IMG/VR virus record: IMGVR_UViG_3300009419_000026
Span: 1 to 50,825 of that record
Source of the DNA: a virus
Strand: one strand, 5' to 3'
DNA: 50,825 nt
Made by a program: the position numbers and the translations under genes. The notes under the pieces are model-generated. The model saw only the letters and a list, made by a program, of their open reading frames with translations, had not been told where the DNA came from and ran no database searches. This document shows, piece by piece, positions 1 to 6,971 of this stretch; positions within the stretch are counted from its first letter, which is position 1; every line of letters begins with the position of its first letter.

Positions 1-2372
1 TCACCTTCGTATATTGGACTGATGGTACTATCTAGCTTCTTGGTTTTGATTAAGTGATTGTGAACAAGAGCAGCTCTAACGTGAATAGGGACACCAGCCC
101 TAGAAGCTTTCTTGTAACCATTCCTTGAATCGTAGTACTTGCTCAGACCTCTCACACTTCGAGGGAATGCAATCTCTTCAAAAGGTTTCTTCTTAAACTC
201 AACCCTACTCCTCTCGATGTATGATATTAGTTCTTCTTGTGTACCGTTCATAATCACACCAAGAGCCTTCTTAATGTACTCACGGCATGCAGATGGAGTG
301 GAGCTTCTTACAGCCTCAATCCCCTGCATCTTTAGTTTAGGCTCCTTGTAGGAAACACCTTCGTTGTTATACACATTCAGGATGTAGTGCTTCTTTGCAG
401 TCCAAATGCCTTTGTTAGCAATCGCTTCACGCTTCATCTTCATCTTCTGTTGATAACCATTAACGTGAACAGCAAGCTCTTCGTAGCACTTATCAATGAA
501 AGGCTCGAACTTTTCTTCGCAAGCCTTATCGAGGAAACCAACAATCTTCTGGTGATCAGTCTGATCTTTGAACACCATGTCAACCAACCTCTCAAACCGG
601 ATGTACAACGAGTCTGTATCACAAGCAATTACATAATCCTCACCAGTCGTCTTAAATAGCTTGTTAAGATGCTCGTTCATCTTCTTCTCTACCCAACGGA
701 TTGATAGCTGGCCAGCCTTTGTAATAGACTCAGCCAGTCGGGGATCAAACCATCGGAAGTATACGTTAGATAAAGCACCATAAGCACTGTTCAGTTGAAT
801 CTTCTTTGCAAGTTGCATGTTATGGCAACGTGCAATTTCGTTAGCAAGCTCTTCGGTAGGAGTCTTCTCGTATTGCTTCTTAGCTTCGATCATCCGCTTC
901 TTCCATGTAGAACGATCGTTATACATCGTCTCCATCAGCTTGGGTAAGAACCCTTGGTAGTCACGATCGAACATACAGCCAGTGGGAGTGATTGTAACAT
1001 TCTGTTGAGTTAGCTGGTTGCGAATCGAAAGATCATCAAGAACCTTTTCCTCAATAATCATTCCAATCGAATCTGTTACTTTGTAATCAACCAGCGTGCC
1101 ATCATCATCGAACCGTTCACTGTTAGCGAACCTTGAGTATTGACCAGTCAATGTTTCAGGACTGATATTGTATTGCATGATCAAGTGAGGATACAAACTG
1201 TTCAAGTCAAAAGATACAACCCAGTTGTGTTTACCAACTTGAGGATCTTTGACATAAGCTCCTTCAATCTGACGTTGTTTCTCAATCACTTTAGGATTCT
1301 CTACCACAATGTTTTTTTCCATTAGGTAGTTGTGAATGATTGTATCCCACATACGAACAGTAGCAAGGGTGTCGATGTAGTTAACCTTACCATCGTATGC
1401 AATTGCAAACACTTGCTCAATCAGCTTCAGCTTCTGATCCAAACGATAAACCAAATCCACATCTCGAATGTTATAATTCATGTAGTTGCGGAAGTCACCT
1501 TTGTAGAAGTCATCGAGTGTCTCAAACCCAAGCTCAGTAAAGTCCAACTTACGCTCGCCAAGTTCCACAAAGGCAATGTGATCGAGCTTGAAGCTTTCTT
1601 GCTGTGAGAACGAAAACTTCTTGTACAAAGCCATGTAGTCGAGAATCGTAATGCCAACCGGTTGCTCAAGGTTATACGTCTTACCCATAATCTCAAACTC
1701 ACGGGAACTCATAATCCCCCATGGAGATAACTTCTTCACACTGTAGTCACCAAGCACACGACGTATGCGGTTAACGATGTACGGCATGTCAAAGAACTCA
1801 ACGTTCCAGCCTGTAATGATGTCAGGGCTGAACTGCTTGGAGGACCACACTTGGATGAATTGCTCAAGCATATGAGCTTCACTCTCACAGTGGAAGTACT
1901 TTACGTTAGGCAGCTCTGGCTCATACGGATTCAATCCAAACGATACAACTTGATCATTCTTACGGAGTGTGATAGCAGTGATCTGCTTGTTTGCAGTTTC
2001 AATATCTGGGAATCCATCATCTGAGGCGGTCTCGATATCGATTGTGACTACAGATATTTTAGACACATCATACTTAATCTCACCTTTATACTTGTCGTTA
2101 ATGAAAGTATAACCGTAGTTAGTCAATCCATATATTGGAAAGTTGTTAACCTCTTTGTAACGAGCAACATAGTCACGAGCTTCACGCATAGACTCAAAGT
2201 CAATACGTTTGACAGGCTGACCTTTCAAGGTCTTGTATGGTGTGTTGCTGTCGTGTGAAGGAACGAAGAGGTATGGCTTATAAGGAATAGCAAGTTGGAT
2301 CTTCTCACCATCTTCTACACCCCTAAGCAATACCTCGTTGCCGCGAATGTGGATATTCGTATAAAAATTCAT
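1..2372 (-). CDS. 43: DNA polymerase gp43, family B (C-terminus cut by window edge)
   Basis: Replicative DNA polymerase with 3'-5' exonuclease of the T4 replisome. About 790 residues are present; T4 gp43 has 898, so roughly the last 50-100 residues, including the clamp-binding tail, lie beyond the left edge. Seen: exonuclease motif I (DIET, near residue 111), Exo II-like GWNVEFFD, an Exo III-like YNIRDVD, polymerase motif A (DLNSLYPHLI, near 387), motif B (KKIQLNSAYGA, near 527) and motif C (DTDS, near 585). The ATG at 2372 has AAGGG four bases upstream, inside a small hairpin annotated separately. Next gene upstream in transcription is the LSm-like gene at 2425. Confidence 0.97.
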   Translation of the reverse strand, partial: MNFYTNIHIRGNEVLLRGVEDGEKIQLAIPYKPYLFVPSHDSNTPYKTLKGQPVKRIDFESMREARDYVARYKEVNNFPIYGLTNYGYTFINDKYKGEIKYDVSKISVVTIDIETASDDGFPDIETANKQITAITLRKNDQVVSFGLNPYEPELPNVKYFHCESEAHMLEQFIQVWSSKQFSPDIITGWNVEFFDMPYIVNRIRRVLGDYSVKKLSPWGIMSSREFEIMGKTYNLEQPVGITILDYMALYKKFSFSQQESFKLDHIAFVELGERKLDFTELGFETLDDFYKGDFRNYMNYNIRDVDLVYRLDQKLKLIEQVFAIAYDGKVNYIDTLATVRMWDTIIHNYLMEKNIVVENPKVIEKQRQIEGAYVKDPQVGKHNWVVSFDLNSLYPHLIMQYNISPETLTGQYSRFANSERFDDDGTLVDYKVTDSIGMIIEEKVLDDLSIRNQLTQQNVTITPTGCMFDRDYQGFLPKLMETMYNDRSTWKKRMIEAKKQYEKTPTEELANEIARCHNMQLAKKIQLNSAYGALSNVYFRWFDPRLAESITKAGQLSIRWVEKKMNEHLNKLFKTTGEDYVIACDTDSLYIRFERLVDMVFKDQTDHQKIVGFLDKACEEKFEPFIDKCYEELAVHVNGYQQKMKMKREAIANKGIWTAKKHYILNVYNNEGVSYKEPKLKMQGIEAVRSSTPSACREYIKKALGVIMNGTQEELISYIERSRVEFKKKPFEEIAFPRSVRGLSKYYDSRNGYKKASRAGVPIHVRAALVHNHLIKTKKLDSTISPIYEG

Positions 2373-2376
2373 GTAA

Positions 2377-2392
2377 CCCTTGTAATGAAGGG
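2377..2392 (-). promoter_or_regulatory. Hairpin covering the gene 43 ribosome-binding site
   Basis: On the minus strand CCCTT and AAGGG form a 5-bp stem around a 6-base loop. The 3' arm AAGGG is the Shine-Dalgarno sequence, four bases before the gene 43 ATG. In T4 and RB69, gp43 represses its own translation by binding a hairpin operator that overlaps this position. By position this is a candidate for the same control; the loop sequence was not compared. Confidence 0.5.
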
Positions 2393-2424
2393 GTATTGTA
2401 CCTCAACCAACAGAATAAATCTAC

Positions 2425-2736
2425 TTACTTGATAGAGGAAGCGATTTGGATACCGGAACCAAAGATCCGGTTGTAATTGTTAATCAAGTCAACAGAGGGT
2501 GTAAAAGATGTAACAATCTTGTCCTTTTGGATTACAAACTTACTCTCTTCACTATACGGAACCCAAGGAAGTAATCCTATACTCATGGAGTTTGGAGAAC
2601 CACTTTGGCCAGGCATCATTGCAACTTGTGCTGGATCTTCAATAGTGATAGTTGAAGCACTGTTATCATTAAGACCAGTAATAGTGCCAATCAAATCTGT
2701 ACCGTTAACTAACTGGATACCCATAATAAAAGCCAT
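2425..2736 (-). CDS. LSm/Hfq-like small protein
   Basis: 103-residue protein. The N-terminal half (IQLVNGTDLIGTITGL, then a short turn and a strand ending EDPAQVAM) has the pattern of an Sm-fold strand pair with the NG-x-L-x-G step typical of LSm/Hfq proteins. The C-terminal half looks unlike host Hfq. Sm-like proteins of putative cyanophage origin have been described, so an RNA-binding or structural Sm ring is plausible. It lies directly upstream of gene 43 in the transcript. The ATG has AAGGA eight bases upstream. A second, longer protein with the same N-terminal pattern is encoded at 21927. Fold assignment is by pattern only. Confidence 0.5.
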   Translation of the reverse strand: MAFIMGIQLVNGTDLIGTITGLNDNSASTITIEDPAQVAMMPGQSGSPNSMSIGLLPWVPYSEESKFVIQKDKIVTSFTPSVDLINNYNRIFGSGIQIASSIK

Positions 2737-2752
2737 AATATATTTCCTTAAA

Positions 2753-2851
2753 TTAATACCATCTCATTAGTGAAGGATGGTCTCGTAAATGACGAGCTCT
2801 AGCTTCACCTATTTCTATCATCCAGTCAACAAACCTTTTAATTATTTTCAT
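2753..2851 (-). CDS. Very small basic protein (32 aa)
   Basis: Open frame of 32 codons starting MKIIKRFVDWMIEIGEARAR and ending at TAA. Its ATG overlaps the stop of the preceding gene (ATGA at 2848-2851), the usual sign of translational coupling in this genome, and it fills the otherwise empty stretch before the LSm-like gene. It is rich in Arg, Lys and Trp and could form one amphipathic helix. No family recognised. The short length makes the call moderate. Confidence 0.45.
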   Translation of the reverse strand: MKIIKRFVDWMIEIGEARARHLRDHPSLMRWY

Positions 2852-3045
2852 ATTAAACCTCTTCTGATTAAACGCTCTTGTCTCTTTTCCAAATCAGAAT
2901 GATCAACGCTTTCTGAAAGGTATGCTTCAATCTCATTCTGATATGCTGGTGTGAACATCTGTTTGCACCATTGCCAAAACTGGTTTACTTGTGGGACCTC
3001 AACTCCACCTAGAGGTTCTAATTCTTTATGCATGTTTCTACCCAT
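2848..3045 (-). CDS. Small conserved-looking hypothetical protein
   Basis: 65 residues from the ATG at 3045. The frame is open back to a GTG at 3075, but that codon lies in the loop of the terminator hairpin after the Hsp20 gene, so a downstream ATG (3045 or 3033) is preferred. The body carries an aromatic QFWQWCKQMF motif and a charged Glu/Arg-rich C-terminus, probably helical. Stop overlaps the next small gene by ATGA. Function unknown; similar-sized genes sit near gene 43 in related phages as far as I recall. Confidence 0.6.
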   Translation of the reverse strand: MGRNMHKELEPLGGVEVPQVNQFWQWCKQMFTPAYQNEIEAYLSESVDHSDLEKRQERLIRRGLI

Positions 3046-3058
3046 ATGTCTTTTGAAC

Positions 3059-3091
3059 AAAATAATAGCCAGCACCTTGTGGATGCTGGCT
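3059..3091 (-). terminator. Intrinsic terminator after the Hsp20 gene
   Basis: Perfect 8-bp inverted repeat AGCCAGCA / TGCTGGCT with a 9-base loop, followed on the minus strand by a T-rich tail (ATTATTTT). It begins 8 bases after the Hsp20 stop codon. Confidence 0.8.
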
Positions 3092-3098
3092 GCTTGGT

Positions 3099-3611
3099 TT
3101 ACAGGTTACGTTCGTCTTCTTCTAGAAGCAACTCACCCATTGGTCTGGCTTTTTGCTTTTTAGCTCCAGGCTCTTTTACTTCAATCTTCTTTGGTTTCTT
3201 GTGATCTGGAATAATTCTTTCCAAAAACACTTGAAGCATACCATTGATCATCTCAGCATTTTTTACTTCAATCTGATCTTCTAATGCAAATGTACGTGTG
3301 AATGCACGGTTTGCAATACCTTTGAACAGGAAGTGATCTTCTTGTTCCCCATTTTTAACATTGCCTTTAATAACCATCTTACCATCAGCTAACTCGATTT
3401 CAATATCTTGCTTAGCAAAACCAGCAACAGCTAACTCAATAACATATGTTGTATCACCAGTTTTCTTGATGTTGTAAGGTGGGTAGTTAGGAATGTTCTT
3501 TGTTACATCATCATGTAGTCTTGCAAGACGATTGAATTGATCGTCAAATCCTACAAAGAACTTGTCCATGTCTTTGAAAGCAGGACCAAAAGCAATATTA
3601 CCTAATGTCAT
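3099..3611 (-). CDS. hsp20: Small heat shock protein Hsp20/IbpA family
   Basis: 170-residue ATP-independent holdase chaperone with an alpha-crystallin domain. The pattern follows bacterial IbpA closely: YPPYNI, then a strand-rich core with AVAGF, a FLFKGIANRAFTRTF segment, and the C-terminal FLERIIPDHKKPKKIEV containing the conserved (I/V)-P step. A charged 25-residue tail extends past the family's usual end. The ATG at 3611 is preferred over upstream starts because AGGAGA precedes it with good spacing. Cotranscribed with the phasin-like gene just upstream, probably from the late promoter at 3937, so likely a late-infection chaperone. Hsp20 genes are known in T4-like cyanophages. Confidence 0.95.
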   Translation of the reverse strand: MTLGNIAFGPAFKDMDKFFVGFDDQFNRLARLHDDVTKNIPNYPPYNIKKTGDTTYVIELAVAGFAKQDIEIELADGKMVIKGNVKNGEQEDHFLFKGIANRAFTRTFALEDQIEVKNAEMINGMLQVFLERIIPDHKKPKKIEVKEPGAKKQKARPMGELLLEEDERNL

Positions 3612-3612
3612 A

Positions 3613-3834
3613 TCAATCTCCTTTTTTCGTAATACCTGAAATTGCGTTAGCAAAAGTTTCTGCAGTAATACTCATTACGTCGCTGTAAGACTTAGCAACT
3701 TGTTTTGTAAAAACGCGTTGTGCCTCAACGAAATCGACTAAAGGTTTTTGAAGGGTATCTTCCTTGACTGTTTGTTTGAGGAAGTTGATTTTGGCGTTTT
3801 GAATTGAATCAATAGCCATGTTTGCGTAAAACAT
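3613..3834 (-). CDS. Small helical protein, phasin-like
   Basis: 73 residues, mostly predicted helix, with FVEAQRVFTKQVAKSYSDVM near the middle. That pattern of aromatic and Lys residues recalls the helical core of phasins, which coat polyhydroxyalkanoate granules, but the similarity is weak. The ATG has AGGAG six bases upstream. It lies directly before the Hsp20 gene in the same transcript. Hsp20 proteins and phasins both coat hydrophobic surfaces, which may explain the pairing; this is inference. Confidence 0.5.
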   Translation of the reverse strand: MFYANMAIDSIQNAKINFLKQTVKEDTLQKPLVDFVEAQRVFTKQVAKSYSDVMSITAETFANAISGITKKGD

Positions 3835-3860
3835 ATAGTTCTCCTATTAAGCGAGTTAAA

Positions 3861-3886
3861 TAAAAACTAACCCCGAAGGCGTTAGT
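3861..3886 (-). terminator. Hairpin with TTCG loop and T-tract
   Basis: On the minus strand ACTAAC(G)CC, loop TTCG, GGGTTAGT, then TTTTTA. One base is bulged. This is a good intrinsic terminator, probably ending the rubrerythrin/rubredoxin transcript. It also lies downstream of the late promoter at 3937, so it may attenuate the phasin-Hsp20 message or end a short RNA. Confidence 0.65.
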
Positions 3887-3895
3887 GGTAGTTTT

Positions 3896-3916
3896 AACTA
3901 GGTTACCAGCCTAGTT
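3896..3916 (-). other. Perfect 7-bp hairpin with 7-base loop
   Basis: AACTAGG and CCTAGTT flank a 7-base loop (CTGGTAA on the minus strand). It resembles a tRNA anticodon arm, but no acceptor, D or T arms could be paired around it. It lies between a late promoter and a terminator hairpin. Confidence 0.55.
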
Positions 3917-3936
3917 CCCATCCCGATGAGATGAGG

Positions 3937-3944
3937 TATTTATA
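3937..3944 (-). promoter_or_regulatory. T4-type late promoter
   Basis: Exact TATAAATA followed by CC on the minus strand, in the gap downstream of the rubredoxin stop and upstream of the phasin-like and Hsp20 genes. This is the sequence recognised by gp55-directed RNA polymerase in T4. Confidence 0.7.
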
Positions 3945-4076
3945 TTAATCCATCAAGACGTAGTCACTTTTTGACACGCCACATTCAGGACAATTGACTT
4001 CATCAGGCAAGCTCAACCAGTCAGCTTCAGAAAGCGTGTGGCCACAAACGATACAAACGTAAACTTTCTCAGACAT
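3945..4076 (-). CDS. Minimal stand-alone rubredoxin domain
   Basis: 43-residue iron-binding electron carrier. Two knuckles are seen: YVCIVCG near the start and NCPECGVSK near the end, giving the four cysteines of an Fe(SCys)4 site. Ordinary rubredoxins have about 52 residues; the loop between knuckles is shortened, as in the rubredoxin domain of rubrerythrin. Its ATG overlaps the stop of the rubrerythrin-like gene (TAATG at 4074-4078), so the two are translationally coupled and together make up what is usually one rubrerythrin polypeptide. Too short for many gene callers. Confidence 0.85.
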   Translation of the reverse strand: MSEKVYVCIVCGHTLSEADWLSLPDEVNCPECGVSKSDYVLMD

Positions 4077-4525
4077 TATAGTGCCTCCAATACTTTTGTG
4101 TAGGCAGCAGCATGGCGTTCTTCAACTTTCTTCAAAGCTGCAAAGCGTTTCTCTGCCAATGCAAGAATTTTCTTAAACTGCTCAGCATGCTCTTTTGATT
4201 CAGCAATTTGATCTTGTGCTTCTTCAGCAGCTTGTAATTCACCTTCACGAACAGCAATTGCATGGAAGTCGGGATACATTTCTGTAAACTCATAAGTTTC
4301 ACCTTCGATTGCTTTTTGTAAGCATTCCTTTGTGGATGGCTTACCAATCAACAACTCCAGGTGACCCCAAGCATGTTTGATCTCCTGATCAGCGGTTTGT
4401 TCAAAATGTTTTGCTACATCTTCAAAACCCTCTTCACGAGCGATCCTTGCAAAGTAGCGATACTTAATATGGGCCATTGACTCACCAGCCAAAGCCTTTT
4501 CCAAATTATACATTGTTGCAGACAT
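4076..4525 (-). CDS. Rubrerythrin-like ferritin-fold diiron protein
   Basis: 149 residues. Four-helix diiron fold of the rubrerythrin family, which reduces hydrogen peroxide using electrons from rubredoxin. Seen: NLEKALAGES with Glu15, then a helix ending EQTADQEIKH (Glu48, His51), the EGETYEFTEMYPDF segment with paired Glu, and a final helix with KEHAEQF. I did not assign every one of the usual six ligands. The ATG at 4525 follows AGGAAG with five bases of spacing. The C-terminal rubredoxin domain of classic rubrerythrin is missing here but is encoded by the overlapping next gene. Role inferred: removing peroxide during infection. Confidence 0.88.
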   Translation of the reverse strand: MSATMYNLEKALAGESMAHIKYRYFARIAREEGFEDVAKHFEQTADQEIKHAWGHLELLIGKPSTKECLQKAIEGETYEFTEMYPDFHAIAVREGELQAAEEAQDQIAESKEHAEQFKKILALAEKRFAALKKVEERHAAAYTKVLEAL

Positions 4526-4564
4526 TATCTTCCTTTCAAAAACATCTATATTATCTATCAAGCC

Positions 4565-4588
4565 AAAACCAATTTTTCAATTGGTTTT
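4565..4588 (-). terminator. AT-rich hairpin after the metallophosphoesterase gene
   Basis: AAAACCAATT and AATTGGTTTT form a perfect 10-bp stem with a 4-base loop, just after the phosphoesterase stop at 4602 and before the rubrerythrin start. The run of T is in the stem itself, so it could work in both directions; strength is uncertain. Confidence 0.55.
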
Positions 4589-4601
4589 CTCTATCACTTC
4601 G

Positions 4602-5453
4602 TTAGACTTCAAGAATCTTCGTAATGTCAAATCCAGTATCATCTTCATAACCATCATAACCACGAGGATTGCAGACAATGCGAGTTGATCCAATCATATA
4701 ATCAAACGAATGGTGGGTATGTCCGTGAGTCCACAACTTGATTTGTGGGTGGTCGAGAATGAATTCTGATAGATCTGAGCTATATGCTCCATTCATAATC
4801 ACTTCTCTTTCGTACATTGGCTTTGTAGACAGCTTGCTTGGTGAATGGTGTCCGACTACTACAAACTTCCCTGTTGGATTCTTATCAACAGTCTTCTTAA
4901 TAAACGCAAGCATCTCTTTATGTTCCACTACAGAACCCATAGCAGAGAACTTACCAGTACGTGTATGGAATTTACCATCAACATCCTTATAGTGTACTGG
5001 CTCACGAGAGTCATTAATGACTCTATAGTCATTCATTACACCACGAACGTGAGCTAGTGTCATTGGATCTTCTTTGTTCATGTTGGTCCAAAGAGTACCA
5101 CAAACAAAAGTCACATCATCAATGATAACTGATTCTTTCTCAAGGATGTGAAGATTGACCAAGTAACCCAAACGTTCTTTAAGAATATTAAATGTGGTTG
5201 CAAAGTCACCATGGTAATGTTCATGGTTACCCATGATATAAATTACATGCTTGAAACGAGCACAGCACTCTTGGAAGAAAGTATGAATTGTTGATGATCT
5301 GTTGAACCGATCAAGGACACCACTATCATCTACAGCTATAAGGTCAGCTGCAACGCAAATGTCGCCAGACAACACAAGAACGTCTGCTCCGTGGTTGTCA
5401 AACGAAATAGATCCAAACTCAAGATGGACATCACTGGCTAATTGAATTTTCAT
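4602..5453 (-). CDS. Calcineurin-like metallophosphoesterase
   Basis: 283 residues with the full dimetal phosphoesterase motif set: SDVHLEF (D-x-H) at the N-terminus, SGDIC (G-D), GNHEHY (G-N-H-E), VVGHHSPS (G-H) and WTHGHTHH (G-H-x-H). The substrate cannot be told; relatives act on phosphomono- or diesters, nucleotides or diadenosine polyphosphates. Start ATG overlaps the stop of the upstream gene (ATGA). It is distinct from gp47 at 20321, which has the same fold but works with gp46. Ended by a hairpin at 4565. Confidence 0.92.
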   Translation of the reverse strand: MKIQLASDVHLEFGSISFDNHGADVLVLSGDICVAADLIAVDDSGVLDRFNRSSTIHTFFQECCARFKHVIYIMGNHEHYHGDFATTFNILKERLGYLVNLHILEKESVIIDDVTFVCGTLWTNMNKEDPMTLAHVRGVMNDYRVINDSREPVHYKDVDGKFHTRTGKFSAMGSVVEHKEMLAFIKKTVDKNPTGKFVVVGHHSPSKLSTKPMYEREVIMNGAYSSDLSEFILDHPQIKLWTHGHTHHSFDYMIGSTRIVCNPRGYDGYEDDTGFDITKILEV

Positions 5454-5770
5454 GATCGATGTGCAAAAAATACGTCTTTAGTTACTTCCTTGAGAGCTAG
5501 ACTGCCTTTATACTTTGAAAGGTTATCAATAGCTCTTGATGGAGTTTCGAATACAGCAATAGTCTTAGGACTTGCTTTGGTGGGCTCATGGATAGAGCGT
5601 AAATATGAGAATGCTTGCATGGCATTGGCAAAGCTCTTAAGCTCACCATTACCATCCTCTAACAATACAAACGATTGATCGGTGTACTCACCAATAGCTA
5701 TAGAGCGGTCTCGTTTAAAAAATAAAACTTCGCTGGGATTTGTCTTGCTGAATTTGTGAGTTAGGATCAT
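5450..5770 (-). CDS. Hypothetical protein
   Basis: 106 residues from the ATG at 5770 (MILTHKFSK). The frame is open to a TTG at 5806, but both starts lie inside the dCMP deaminase 3' end and neither has a clear Shine-Dalgarno. Mixed alpha/beta composition with strands FVLLEDG and KTIAVFETP; no motif recognised. It is coupled to the phosphoesterase gene by ATGA, so the two may act together. Function unknown. Confidence 0.65.
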   Translation of the reverse strand: MILTHKFSKTNPSEVLFFKRDRSIAIGEYTDQSFVLLEDGNGELKSFANAMQAFSYLRSIHEPTKASPKTIAVFETPSRAIDNLSKYKGSLALKEVTKDVFFAHRS

Positions 5771-6191
5771 GATGTATGTACTGAAGTAAGATGCCTGCTT
5801 CTGCAAGCATCGTCATTGCTATATCACTATTATCCTGTGGCCTCGCATCTGAGGTCAACATCACAATTCGTTTCACACCCTTTTGAATAATGGACTTGAC
5901 ACATTCGTTGCAAGGGGGAAGTGTAACATACAAAGTCGATCCACGTGTATCTGTAAAGCAGTTGTCCAAAGCATTGCGCTCTGCGTGAGCAACAAACATT
6001 AGTTTTGTTCGTCTATCTTCGTACCTAGCTTCCAAATCAAATACTCCACGAGGAAAGCCGTTATAACCAACACTAAGAACTTGGTTAGTTTCATTGACCA
6101 ATACTGCGCCAACTTTGGTTCTTGGATCTTTAGACCAGGTGGATACATGCTGTGCCAATCCTAAAAAACGTTCATCCCAAATATTACTCAT
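5715..6191 (-). CDS. cd: dCMP deaminase
   Basis: 158-residue zinc enzyme converting dCMP to dUMP, feeding phage dTMP synthesis. Seen: KVGAVLVN and GYNGFPRG near residues 27-48, the zinc and catalytic motif HAERNAL, and the second zinc motif LPPCNECVKSI. Length is close to other phage deoxycytidylate deaminases. Start is the ATG at 6191, which overlaps the regA stop (TGATG). Works with the dUTPase-like protein at 11607 in pyrimidine supply. Confidence 0.95.
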   Translation of the reverse strand: MSNIWDERFLGLAQHVSTWSKDPRTKVGAVLVNETNQVLSVGYNGFPRGVFDLEARYEDRRTKLMFVAHAERNALDNCFTDTRGSTLYVTLPPCNECVKSIIQKGVKRIVMLTSDARPQDNSDIAMTMLAEAGILLQYIHHDPNSQIQQDKSQRSFIF

Positions 6192-6586
6192 CAAAGTTTT
6201 CTACCAATATTATATTTTGCAACAAGCTCCCAATCATTTCTATCCTTATAAGCTAAAATCTTAATTTGTGATAGAGGAGTGCGAGGCTCTTTTGCTTTTT
6301 CAACAACAACAATTTTTAAAAGTCCCCACTCTGCAAGAAGGTTTACAATTGTGTTTCGTCTTCCCATGTCTTCTTCAGAAAAATTGGAAGGCTTACCATC
6401 AAGAGCAAACAACTCTTTAAAGTGAACGATATAGTATTTTCCCTGTTTATGTAAGATATGACAAGACTGATAAAGTTTCTGGTCTTTTTTTGATGCCACA
6501 CCAATTCGAGTTAAGGTCTCTTTAATCTTTAAAAAATCTTCCTCACTAGGAAGAGTCACCTCTATGAGGTTGTCGATCACATTCAT
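6191..6586 (-). CDS. regA: RegA translational repressor
   Basis: 131 residues. T4 RegA binds start regions of many early mRNAs, including those for replication proteins, and blocks ribosomes. Matches to T4 RegA are extensive: EEDFLKIKETLTRIG, KKDQKLYQSCHILHKQG, YYIVHFKELFALDG, EEDMGRRNTIVNLLAEWGL and VAKYNIG. The ATG at 6586 is chosen because it begins the family's N-terminus; upstream frame is extra. It overlaps the 3' end of gene 62 by 41 bases, and the regA-62 order is as in T4. Confidence 0.96.
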   Translation of the reverse strand: MNVIDNLIEVTLPSEEDFLKIKETLTRIGVASKKDQKLYQSCHILHKQGKYYIVHFKELFALDGKPSNFSEEDMGRRNTIVNLLAEWGLLKIVVVEKAKEPRTPLSQIKILAYKDRNDWELVAKYNIGRKL

Positions 6587-6971
6587 TATTTCCACCCTTA
6601 GCAAGTTTATTCTTTATTATAGTTAATTGCTCACCAGACAGTATCGATAACGCTTCTAAAGCCTTCTCATTCCCATACCCATAATATTGTTTAACAGCTT
6701 CAATATCGTTATTGTCTTGCTTCTTCACCCACTTAGCAAAACGCTTAGATGGTCTGACGATATTTAGAAGATAAGAGTATTGGAGTTTATTATCCAACGT
6801 TTGGAACCCTGACATTGCATGCGCGTGCATTAATGTATCAGGGAAGTATGACAATGCCCTATTGACAAGAAATGGTTGATAATCTTTTTCAGCTAACTCA
6901 TCGTTATCTGTTCCAGTCATCAAATCCTTCTTGGAATAATTGATTGCGTTTACATAATCAAAGGGGTTCAT
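6546..6971 (-). CDS. 62: Clamp loader small subunit gp62
   Basis: 141 residues; T4 gp62 has 187, so this is a shorter version. gp62 joins four gp44 subunits to load the gp45 clamp. The core AEKDYQPFLVNRALSYFPD and YLLNIVRPSKRFAKWVKK match the T4 protein's AQKDY...ALSQFPE and KRYGKWAK region. The ATG at 6971 overlaps the DadA-like stop (ATGA). In T4, gene 44 lies directly upstream of 62; here four other genes separate them. Confidence 0.9.
   Translation of the reverse strand: MNPFDYVNAINYSKKDLMTGTDNDELAEKDYQPFLVNRALSYFPDTLMHAHAMSGFQTLDNKLQYSYLLNIVRPSKRFAKWVKKQDNNDIEAVKQYYGYGNEKALEALSILSGEQLTIIKNKLAKGGNNECDRQPHRGDSS

Noticed and set aside
3861-3944. tRNA-Thr-like arm (7-base loop CTGGTAA on the minus strand) and a D-arm-like sequence on the plus strand
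   Set aside because: No 7-bp acceptor stem, no T arm with TTCGA-type loop and wrong D-arm spacing on either strand. It fits terminator-type hairpins better.
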